Source: an archaeon (GTDB lineage Archaea > Nanobdellota > Nanobdellia > Pacearchaeales > GW2011-AR1). Taken from it: DNA of 6,963 bases. Of the stretch, positions 1 through 4,900 are shown one piece after another (positions within the stretch are counted from its first letter, which is position 1; each line of letters starts with the position of its first letter). The notes beneath the pieces are model-generated. The model made no database searches and was not told where the DNA came from. It worked only from the letters and a program-made list of their open reading frames with translations. The stretch covers positions 1 to 6,963 of the forward strand of contig JAUVHP010000055.1 in NCBI GenBank assembly GCA_030593225.1. Reading direction: 5' to 3'. The position numbers and the translations under genes are program-made.

Positions 1-3
1 AAA

Positions 4-498
4 ATGAGTTCAGATAAAACAATAAGTGTGAGAATGATTATTGAAGTTGCAGGCAGGCCTCCAGAACATTTGATTGAAACATTAAATGAAATTATTAAAA
101 AAATTAGTGAAGAAAAAGGAGTAAATGTTGAAGAAAAAATAGTGCATGAGGCAGTTTTAATGAATCAAAAAGCGGAGCCTTTAGCTGATTCGTCCAAGCG
201 TGGCCAAATCAATGAACAAAATAATTTTTACACAAGTTTTGCAGAAGTTGAAATAAAGATTGAAGAGATTTCGATTTTATCTGGTTTGGCTTTAAAATAT
301 ATGCCTGCACATATAGAAATTATTGAACCAGAATTAATTGCTTTTACAAATAATGGATGGAATGATATTTTTAATGAATTTTTAATGCGATTGCACCAAT
401 ATGATGGTGTTGCTAGAACTATCCAGACAGAAAAAATTATTTTAGAAAATAAGTTGAAGTCGTTGATGCCTGAAAACAAAGAAGAGAAAAAAGAATAA
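4..498 (+). CDS. Conserved-looking hypothetical protein, 164 aa, function unknown
   Basis: I do not recognise a named family. The protein has no signal peptide or membrane segment, so it should be cytosolic. It looks like a compact alpha/beta protein. Residues 6-45 read as a strand (VRMIIEV) followed by a long helix (PPEHLIETLNEIIKKI). A poorly ordered insert lies near 54-74. A second strand-rich part at 75-110 contains YTSFAEVEIKIEE and the distinctive MPAHIEIIEPE. A C-terminal helical part at 118-154 precedes a Lys/Glu tail. A strand-helix beginning followed by a second beta part hints at a small duplicated alpha/beta fold, but no catalytic motif is visible. The ATG at 4 is close to the window edge and its promoter cannot be seen; Met11 (ATG at 34) is an alternative start. 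The last codons, KEEKKE plus stop, lie in a 24-bp sequence that recurs after the next gene. It is a real gene by length and composition; its role is unknown. Confidence 0.75.
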   Translation: MSSDKTISVRMIIEVAGRPPEHLIETLNEIIKKISEEKGVNVEEKIVHEAVLMNQKAEPLADSSKRGQINEQNNFYTSFAEVEIKIEEISILSGLALKYMPAHIEIIEPELIAFTNNGWNDIFNEFLMRLHQYDGVARTIQTEKIILENKLKSLMPENKEEKKE

Positions 499-501
499 TT
501 A
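478..501 (+). repeat. 24-bp direct repeat, left copy (3' end of the 164-aa gene)
   Basis: These 24 bases, starting aaagaagag and ending gaataatta, are identical to 1100-1123. The left copy covers the last six codons (K-E-E-K-K-E) and the stop of the 164-aa gene. The exact match ends at 501 (next base a here, t in the other copy). The two copies bracket the NUDIX gene with a period of 622 bp. The sequence is purine-rich, so some matching by chance is possible, but 24 exact bases plus the upstream similarity of the other copy argue for common origin. Confidence 0.8.
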
Positions 502-511
502 ATATAACGAA

Positions 512-544
512 TTTTTAATATATTAATTAATAAAATAATTTTTT
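512..544 (+). terminator. Probable poly-T terminator after the 164-aa gene
   Basis: The gap after the first gene contains a T5 run at 512-516 and a T6 run at 539-544 on the coding strand. Archaeal RNA polymerase can stop at simple oligo-T tracts without a hairpin. The tracts sit just upstream of the NUDIX promoter, so they could separate the two transcripts. This rests on composition alone in an A+T-rich region. Confidence 0.35.
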
Positions 545-551
545 GATAACA

Positions 552-559
552 TTTATATA
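552..559 (+). promoter_or_regulatory. TATA box of the NUDIX gene (leaderless promoter)
   Basis: TTTATATA is centred 26.5 nt upstream of the ATG at 582. In archaea transcription starts roughly 25 nt downstream of the TATA box, so the message should begin at or next to the start codon. There is no Shine-Dalgarno sequence in the spacer, which agrees. Three other genes in the window show the same spacing. Confidence 0.7.
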
Positions 560-581
560 AAATTACCAACCATTATAATTT

Positions 582-1085
582 ATGGAACTATTAAAGGAAA
601 TCAAAGACACAGAATTTCCAGAAGATGAATCAAATTTAAAAATTAGAGAAGCATCAAGAGCAGTCCTTTTTGATGAAAATTCATTGGTTCCCTTATTGTT
701 TGTTTCAAAAGATAATTATCACAAACTTCCAGGAGGAGGTATCGATGAAGGGGAAGATCAAGCAAAAGCTTTAATTAGAGAATGCGTAGAAGAAATAGGT
801 AGTGAAATAGAAGTTAATGGTGAAGTTGGTAAAATAGTTGAATTCAGATCGAAATGGGATTTGAAACAAATTTCATATTGCTATCATGGGAAAATTATTT
901 CAAAAGGTGAACCTAATTTTACTGAAAAAGAATTAAGTCAGGGGTTTAAGATAATTTGGCTTTCTCTAAAAGATGCGATTTCTAAAATTAAAAATGATAA
1001 ACCTGAAAGTTATGAAGGTTCTTTTATACAAAAAAGAGATTTAGTTTTTCTTAAAAATGTTGGTCAGATTTTACTGACAGATTGA
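582..1085 (+). CDS. NUDIX hydrolase, 167 aa
   Basis: This is a small cytosolic hydrolase of the NUDIX superfamily, which cleaves nucleoside diphosphates linked to another moiety and needs a divalent metal. The full NUDIX box is present at residues 52-74: G52, E58, R66-E67 and E70-E71-x-G73 match Gx5Ex7REUxEExGU, so the enzyme should be active. It is preceded by the usual strand HKLPGGGI. Nothing flanking the box identifies the substrate; oxidised or non-canonical nucleotides, nucleotide sugars and ADP-ribose are all possible. Length is normal for a single-domain member. The start is fixed by a TATA box 26.5 nt upstream. The 3' end overlaps by a few bases a displaced tail of the preceding gene. 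The sequence recalls bacterial NUDIX proteins (motifs such as NYHKLPGGGI and QISYCYHGKIISKG), so horizontal acquisition is plausible but not shown. Confidence 0.93.
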   Translation: MELLKEIKDTEFPEDESNLKIREASRAVLFDENSLVPLLFVSKDNYHKLPGGGIDEGEDQAKALIRECVEEIGSEIEVNGEVGKIVEFRSKWDLKQISYCYHGKIISKGEPNFTEKELSQGFKIIWLSLKDAISKIKNDKPESYEGSFIQKRDLVFLKNVGQILLTD

Positions 1086-1120
1086 GATTTTTAACACCTA
1101 AAGAAGAGAAAAAAGAATAA
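1079..1120 (+). pseudogene. Displaced remnant of the 164-aa gene's C-terminal tail
   Basis: Read in one frame, 1079-1120 encodes RLRFLTPKEEKKE followed by TAA. The real end of the 164-aa protein is KLKSLMPENKEEKKE plus stop. They align with K/R exchanges, shared L, L and P, a two-codon gap, and an identical KEEKKE-stop. At the DNA level 451-471 and 1079-1099 share 12 of 21 bases before the exact 24-bp repeat starts. The frame is closed a short way upstream (TAA at 1052-1054), so this is a fragment and not a gene. The most economical reading is an old 3' end separated from its gene by the NUDIX segment, or the end of a lost paralogue. Confidence 0.45.
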
Positions 1121-1123
1121 TTA
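1100..1123 (+). repeat. 24-bp direct repeat, right copy
   Basis: Identical to 478-501. It lies just after the NUDIX stop codon and ends 11 bases before the TATA box of the toxin-antitoxin module. It carries the K-E-E-K-K-E-stop codons of the displaced gene tail. Confidence 0.8.
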
Positions 1124-1134
1124 TTTTCAAAAAG

Positions 1135-1142
1135 TTTAAATA
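1135..1142 (+). promoter_or_regulatory. TATA box of the toxin-antitoxin operon
   Basis: TTTAAATA is centred 26.5 nt before the ATG at 1165, preceded by an A-rich stretch that could serve as a BRE element. Transcription should start at the antitoxin start codon, giving a leaderless message that also covers the overlapping toxin gene. Confidence 0.65.
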
Positions 1143-1153
1143 TCTATAGATAT
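1140..1153. promoter_or_regulatory. 14-bp perfect palindrome, candidate antitoxin operator
   Basis: The sequence atatctatagatat is its own reverse complement. TATCTA also recurs in direct orientation at 1141-1146 and 1151-1156, one helical turn apart. The site overlaps the 3' edge of the TATA box and lies upstream of the expected transcription start, so a protein bound here would block TBP/TFB or polymerase. Ribbon-helix-helix antitoxins bind short palindromes or half-sites spaced by about one turn, and usually repress their own operon. Binding by the adjacent antitoxin is inference. Confidence 0.5.
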
Positions 1154-1164
1154 CTATTAGTATT

Positions 1165-1419
1165 ATGGAGACGCAACAAATTAATCTGAAAATTCCATTA
1201 AATTTACTAAAAGCCGCTCAAAGTTATGCAGAGAATTTTGGATACAGGAATGTTCAGGATTTAGCGATAGAAAGTATGAGAACAAAAGTATTTGAAGAAA
1301 ATGAATTTGATGAAACATTTAATGAAAAGGAAATTGAATTGGTTGAGGCAATACTCACTAAATCATTAAAAAACAAGGATTTTGTTTCTGAGAAAGAATT
1401 GTTTAGTTCATTAAAATGA
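1165..1419 (+). CDS. Antitoxin, ribbon-helix-helix type, 84 aa
   Basis: This is the first gene of a two-gene type II toxin-antitoxin module. Residues 4-10 (QQINLKI) form the expected short DNA-binding strand with alternating polar and apolar residues. Helix A follows at about 12-24 (NLLKAAQSYAENFG), then a turn with Y-R-N and helix B at about 28-43 (VQDLAIESMRTKVF). This matches the MetJ/Arc-like ribbon-helix-helix layout, which dimerises to bind DNA. The acidic and helical remainder (44-84) is the usual length and character for a tail that wraps the toxin. Its TGA overlaps the toxin ATG by four bases (ATGA), so the two are translationally coupled. The start is supported by a TATA box 26.5 nt upstream. 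It is likely to repress its own promoter through the palindrome there. The family within the RHH superfamily is not certain. Confidence 0.8.
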   Translation: METQQINLKIPLNLLKAAQSYAENFGYRNVQDLAIESMRTKVFEENEFDETFNEKEIELVEAILTKSLKNKDFVSEKELFSSLK

Positions 1420-1712
1420 GATATTCCATAGTATCTTCAAAAGATTTCAAAAAACAATTTGATAAATTAGATGAAAAATCCTGTAGAATTATACATGACA
1501 AAATCCAATTAATAAAAGAAAATCCTTTTAGGTACAAGAAACTTAAGGGGAGAAAGTTTTCAAATTTATTTCGGGTTAGATTAAATTTGAATAAAAAAGA
1601 AACCAGATTAATCTATGCAATTTTAAGTCCAGAAATAATTATCATCTGTCTTTTAGATAGAAAAAAAGATTATAAAGATTTAAAGAAATATCTTTCTAAA
1701 ATAAAAAAATAA
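1416..1712 (+). CDS. RelE/ParE-superfamily toxin, 98 aa
   Basis: The length, basic character and layout fit RelE/ParE toxins. There are two N-terminal helices (SKDFKKQFDKLDEKSCRII, HDKIQLIKENP), then the typical K-L-K-G stretch, a strand with FRVRLN, a strand RLIYAI, and a final strand IIIICLLDRKKDY. The pattern L-x-G...F/Y-R-V-R...R-L-I-Y...I-x-x-L-x-x-R-x-x-x-Y is the family hallmark. RelE members cleave mRNA in the ribosomal A site; ParE members poison gyrase. Conserved basic residues (R54, R64, R77) and the final D-R-K-K-D-Y lean toward an RNase, but sequence alone does not settle it. It overlaps the antitoxin by four bases. The last codons (ata aaa aaa taa) form half of a palindromic terminator shared with the convergent neighbour, and the stop codons of the two genes touch. 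Confidence 0.85.
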   Translation: MRYSIVSSKDFKKQFDKLDEKSCRIIHDKIQLIKENPFRYKKLKGRKFSNLFRVRLNLNKKETRLIYAILSPEIIIICLLDRKKDYKDLKKYLSKIKK

Positions 1713-1721
1713 TTATTTTTT
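1704..1721. terminator. Shared bidirectional poly-T terminator at convergent stop codons
   Basis: An 18-bp perfect palindrome, A6 - taatta - T6, is centred exactly between 1712 and 1713, where the toxin stop (TAA, 1710-1712) meets the stop of the 440-aa gene (TTA on the + strand, 1713-1715). Each strand has an oligo-T run past its own stop: T6 at 1716-1721 for the + transcript and T7 opposite 1703-1709 for the - transcript. Oligo-T is sufficient for archaeal termination. Each T run is encoded inside the final Lys codons of the opposing gene. Confidence 0.6.
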
Positions 1722-3035
1722 CCCCTTTGCTATTTTAAATAAATCTATTTCTCCTTTAGATTTTTTATATTTAAATTTGAAAAACCAAACTAATGCAATA
1801 ATAATTGTCATAATAATTGCCCATCCAATAATAAGTCCTGTATCATCTTTTTTTGGAATTTCTATTTCTCCAATACAGCAATTTCCATCTTTTGCAAATC
1901 TTTCTTCGCCAAGACATTCTTGAGGTTCTTCAAAAATAGTTCCATTAAGTTCTTCACAGGTTTTAGAAGTTGAAGGAATTATTAAATCAGATTCATTACC
2001 AAACATTTCAAAAATAATTACTAAATCTTCTGTTTCGCCTGAAATCTTGGCAGTTAATTCTCCTTCTATTATTTGTTTAATATTAACTGGTGTAAAAAGA
2101 AGAGTTATTTCTACACTTTGATTAACATCTAAATTATAGATTTCATTTTTTGAAATATTTACATAAGGTTCTAAATCATTTGATATTTCAAATGTGATAT
2201 TTTCTAATAATTTATCTCCAATATTTTTCAAAGTTACAATCTCTTCTTGAGTTATATTTGGATAAAGAGAAACTTTTAATTCTGAAGGTTCAAAATTTAA
2301 ATTAATTGAATATTTATTTTTATCTACAGGAGAAGGTATGTAAACTAAAAATTCATAAAAAGTATTTTCTGAATAAAAAGAAATTTTTTTGAGGGTTGGT
2401 TCTGGGATATTATCTATTTCAAAAGTTATTGTTTTTATTTCATTTGGAGAAAGAGTTATTGATGTTTCTTCTTCAAGATTTAATGTGGTTTTTCCGGTTA
2501 TACTCAAAAATAAATTACCAAATAAGCCATCTAAAAATCCTTGTTCTTCAGATTCATTTTGAATTATTTCTTCATCTATATTAATTTCTTTATCTATGTT
2601 TATTGTTATTTCTGTATCTTGAAAATTTTGGATTGTTAATTCAAAATTATTTGTTGTCATAATAAATCCTGGATTAATTGAAAAATCTGCAAAGGGTTCA
2701 TTGATTGTAAAATTTTTTGAAATTGCGTCTTCAATTATTTCGCCTTGTTTATAATATTTTAAATTTTCTAAAGATAAAGAATAATTTCCAGGAGATTTGT
2801 CATTTAAAGCATAAATATAATAATCATTTTCTATATTCATAATTTCAAAATCAATTGGAATTTTTACATGCCCCCTATAAAAAACAACATTCTCTTTGGA
2901 AACTCCCTCTAAAAAATTTCCTGAAAATTTTGCAGTTAAAGTTTCTCTTTGATTAAAATCATTATTCATATCTATACCAACTGCTGATATTAAAGGTAGT
3001 AAAAATAATACTGCAAAAATCACAAACTTTTTCAT
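1713..3035 (-). CDS. Secreted single-span surface protein with beta-sandwich domains and a CC Cys module, 440 aa
   Basis: This is a predicted cell-surface protein with type I topology. A Sec signal peptide spans residues 1-18 (MKKFVIFAVLFLLPLISA), a transmembrane helix 400-419, and a basic cytoplasmic tail 420-440. The ectodomain is almost all beta. An Ig-like unit covers about 20-112 and a second about 113-235. A third at about 240-345 resembles NEW3/CARDB-type modules (FEPSELKVSLYPNITQEEIV, then a long strand pattern). Nine N-x-S/T sequons (N84, 108, 160, 260, 279, 293, 305, 347, 364) suggest heavy N-glycosylation. Just before the anchor, C360, C374 and C386-C387 form a short Cys module like those of the 606-aa protein. 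A Gly/Phe/Leu-rich stretch at 166-181 is less typical of an Ig domain. A TATA box centred 25.5 nt upstream of the ATG supports the start. Function is unknown; adhesion or envelope structure is a guess. Confidence 0.85.
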   Translation of the reverse strand: MKKFVIFAVLFLLPLISAVGIDMNNDFNQRETLTAKFSGNFLEGVSKENVVFYRGHVKIPIDFEIMNIENDYYIYALNDKSPGNYSLSLENLKYYKQGEIIEDAISKNFTINEPFADFSINPGFIMTTNNFELTIQNFQDTEITINIDKEINIDEEIIQNESEEQGFLDGLFGNLFLSITGKTTLNLEEETSITLSPNEIKTITFEIDNIPEPTLKKISFYSENTFYEFLVYIPSPVDKNKYSINLNFEPSELKVSLYPNITQEEIVTLKNIGDKLLENITFEISNDLEPYVNISKNEIYNLDVNQSVEITLLFTPVNIKQIIEGELTAKISGETEDLVIIFEMFGNESDLIIPSTSKTCEELNGTIFEEPQECLGEERFAKDGNCCIGEIEIPKKDDTGLIIGWAIIMTIIIALVWFFKFKYKKSKGEIDLFKIAKGKK

Positions 3036-3046
3036 GATTATTAAAG

Positions 3047-3053
3047 AAAAAAA
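3047..3053 (-). terminator. T7 tract after the ABC-F gene
   Basis: On the - strand the ABC-F stop is followed 38 nt later by CTCTTTTTTTCTTT, with seven uninterrupted Ts opposite 3047-3053. It lies between the TATA box (3057-3064) and the ATG (3035) of the next gene. If that gene is leaderless, this spacer is not part of its own message and can serve as terminator for the upstream transcript. Confidence 0.4.
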
Positions 3054-3056
3054 GAG

Positions 3057-3064
3057 TTAATAAA
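3057..3064 (-). promoter_or_regulatory. TATA box of the 440-aa surface protein gene
   Basis: On the - strand TTTATTAA is centred 25.5 nt upstream of the ATG at 3035, so a leaderless transcript is expected. It shows that this gene, 56 bp after the ABC-F stop codon, can be transcribed on its own. Confidence 0.6.
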
Positions 3065-3091
3065 TTTTCTTATGGAAGTTTAAAATTAAAT

Positions 3092-4699
3092 TTACATTTC
3101 TTTTTTATATTCTAAATATTCAGAATAGTTACCACTAAAGCTAGAAATTTTCTTATCTTTAATTTCTAAAATTCGTGTTGCAACTTTATCTACAAAATAT
3201 CTATCATGAGATACAAAAACAATTGTTCCTTCAAAATTTTTCAATGCATTTTCTAGAGATTCCACTAAATAAATATCTAGATTATTTGTTGGTTCGTCTA
3301 AGATTAAAACATTATTTTTTTCTAAAGTAATTCTTAGAATATTTAATCTTCCTTTTTCTCCTCCAGAAAGATATTTTATTTTTTTCTGAAAATTGTCTTT
3401 TTTGAAACCGTATTTTAAAAGATAAGGTATTAACTTATATTCATCTTTTTTGGTTTCTTGTGTAAGAAATTCTACGATTGTTTGTTCTTGATTTACATCT
3501 TTTAGTTCTTGGTCAAAATATCCTACCTTAATATCTTTTCTCAAATACAAATTCCCTTCTGAAGGTTTTATATTTCCTATTAAAATTTTTAATAAAGTTG
3601 ACTTACCCATTCCGTTTCCTCCAATGACACAAATCTTTTCTCCAAAATCTATTTCTTGATTTATGTCTTTAAATAAAACTTTTTTCTCAAACTTTTTTTC
3701 AACATCTTCTAATCTGAAAATAGTGCAGTTATGTAAAGATTTGTTATCAAAATCTATTTTAATATCTTTAATAAAATCAAATGGATTTTCTACATCTTCT
3801 AGTTTCTTTGCATCTCTCTCCATTCTATCTGCTAGTATTCTTAATTTCTTACTTCTATGAACTGTTGCCCACTGCCTTTTTTCTCTTGCAGATTCTAACA
3901 TTTTTTCTTTTCTTCTTGTTGTGTCAATATATTTTTGCTCTAAAACTTCTAGGTAACTTTTTTTTCTATCCAAATATTCTCTAAATTTATATTTCCATTC
4001 TTTTATTTGTTTATTTTCTAAATCCCAAACTTTTTCTGCTACTTTATTCATAAAATATCTGTCATGAGAAATAACAATCAAATTTTCTATATTTATGTTT
4101 AGATAGTTTTCTAACCAATTTCTTGTTTCTAAATCCAAATTATTTGTTGGCTCATCCAATAAATAAAGGTCTGCTTTTTTTGATAGACATTCTGCTAATC
4201 TTAGCTTTGTTTTTTGACCTCCACTAAGATTTTTTATTCTTTGATTCAATAATTCTTTATCAATTCCTAATTTATCTAAAATTTCTCTTGTTCCTTCTTG
4301 TTCGCTGTTAAAAGAAGGGTCTGTTAAAAGAAGTGTATACTCGTCCATTAAAGAATTAAATTTATTTTCATTTTCATAAATTTCTGGATTTCCAATTTCT
4401 TGTTCTAATTGTTTTTTTCTTTCTTCTAATTTTTCTTTTTTATTGTTAAGATATTCTTCAAAAGTTTTATCTATGTTTGAAAATTTTTGGTCTTGTTCCA
4501 TAAGACTTATTTTTATTTCTGAAATTAGAATTCTTCCTTCAAAGTTTTCTTTTCCAGCTAAGCAATTAAAAAAAGTTGTTTTTCCTGAGCCGTTTTTTCC
4601 TACAAAAGCAATCTTTTCTTTTGGATGAATAACTAAGTTAATATTTTCAAATAAATTTTCTCTTTCAAAGCCTTTTGATAAATTTTGTATAGAAATCAT
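3092..4699 (-). CDS. ABC-F family ATPase (ribosome-associated), 535 aa from the chosen start
   Basis: Two ATPase domains sit in one chain with no membrane segment, which defines the ABC-F (EttA/Uup-like) class; known members bind the ribosomal E site and modulate translation or rescue stalled ribosomes. Numbered from the ATG at 4699: Walker A GKNGSGKTT 34-42, signature LSGGQ 158-162, Walker B LYLLDEP 178-184, and SHDRYF 211-216. An 80-residue basic, helical linker (about 223-305) corresponds to the P-site-tRNA-interacting extension. Domain two has GGNGMGKST 360-368, LSGGE 444-448, VLILDEP 464-470 and SHDRYF 497-502. All catalytic residues are intact. The frame stays open upstream to a TTG at 4780, with ATGs at 4762 and 4732. 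I chose 4699 because MISIQNLSKGFE is the usual first strand of this family; 4732 remains possible. No start has a TATA box at the usual 26 nt, unlike the neighbours. Subfamily and physiological role are unknown. Confidence 0.93.
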   Translation of the reverse strand: MISIQNLSKGFERENLFENINLVIHPKEKIAFVGKNGSGKTTFFNCLAGKENFEGRILISEIKISLMEQDQKFSNIDKTFEEYLNNKKEKLEERKKQLEQEIGNPEIYENENKFNSLMDEYTLLLTDPSFNSEQEGTREILDKLGIDKELLNQRIKNLSGGQKTKLRLAECLSKKADLYLLDEPTNNLDLETRNWLENYLNINIENLIVISHDRYFMNKVAEKVWDLENKQIKEWKYKFREYLDRKKSYLEVLEQKYIDTTRRKEKMLESAREKRQWATVHRSKKLRILADRMERDAKKLEDVENPFDFIKDIKIDFDNKSLHNCTIFRLEDVEKKFEKKVLFKDINQEIDFGEKICVIGGNGMGKSTLLKILIGNIKPSEGNLYLRKDIKVGYFDQELKDVNQEQTIVEFLTQETKKDEYKLIPYLLKYGFKKDNFQKKIKYLSGGEKGRLNILRITLEKNNVLILDEPTNNLDIYLVESLENALKNFEGTIVFVSHDRYFVDKVATRILEIKDKKISSFSGNYSEYLEYKKEM

Positions 4700-4740
4700 A
4701 TTTTCTTTAGAAGAATTTAATAGATTTTGCATACTTTTCC

Positions 4741-4755
4741 CTTTAAGGGTTAAAG
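4741..4755 (-). promoter_or_regulatory. Small dyad upstream of the ABC-F gene
   Basis: On the - strand CTTTAACCCTTAAAG is an inverted repeat with 6-bp arms and a CCC centre, and two further G-T pairs could extend the stem. It ends eight bases before the ATG at 4732 and 41 before the preferred ATG at 4699. It could be a leader hairpin near the ribosome entry site or a protein-binding site. It is short and A/T-rich in its arms, so chance is a real alternative. Confidence 0.3.
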
Positions 4756-4839
4756 AACTCATGCAGAAGATATTCGACAAGCACAGCTAAATTCAAAGAA
4801 ATTTTCTATTAGGTTTTTTTTACTTGTCATAAATGTTTA

Positions 4840-4860
4840 ATTATATTTTAATTTAAAAAT
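4840..4860 (-). promoter_or_regulatory. Candidate promoter region of the ABC-F gene, with leader
   Basis: The gap between the ABC-F gene and the 606-aa gene is very A+T-rich. On the - strand it has two TATA-like cores, TTTAAATT (about 4851-4858) and AAAATATAAT (about 4840-4850). Either would place transcription start near 4815-4832 and leave a leader of roughly 115-135 nt before the ATG at 4699. The bases alone do not decide between them. Only T4 runs follow the 606-aa stop, so read-through from upstream is also possible. Confidence 0.25.
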
Positions 4861-4900
4861 CTATTGATTATTTTAATTCTACAAAAGAAAATGAATAAAT

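Noticed and set aside
172..206. Locally G+C-richer stretch in the 164-aa gene, considered as a foreign insert or tRNA-like piece
   Set aside because: It stays in frame, encodes a plausible loop (residues 57-68), shows no cloverleaf arms, and is too short for composition to mean much.
228..569. 113-codon open frame on the - strand opposite the 164-aa gene
   Set aside because: It lies antisense to a convincing gene and runs into A/T-rich spacer. Its protein looks like low-complexity translation of the opposite strand, with no promoter at the usual spacing.
499..581. AT-palindromic stretch after the first gene, considered as an origin or attachment site
   Set aside because: Short A/T palindromes such as taatatatta are expected by chance at this composition; only the T tracts and the TATA box have support.
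2396..2584. 62-codon + strand frame inside the 440-aa gene
   Set aside because: Antisense shadow rich in Leu and Phe, with no promoter and no family resemblance.
3663..4628. Three open frames of 61-67 codons on the + strand opposite the ABC-F gene (3663-3860, 3781-3984, 4443-4628)
   Set aside because: All are Ser/Phe/Leu-rich shadows of a strongly conserved ATPase on the other strand; two overlap each other and none has a recognisable domain.
3092..4699. ABC-F protein as part of an export system for the neighbouring surface proteins
   Set aside because: Both ATPase domains are in one chain with the ABC-F linker and no membrane permease is nearby; this class acts on ribosomes, not transport.
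4700..4780. N-terminal extension of the ABC-F protein from the TTG at 4780
   Set aside because: The 27 extra residues lack family resemblance, the first codon is TTG, and the normal first strand of the ATPase domain begins at the ATG at 4699.
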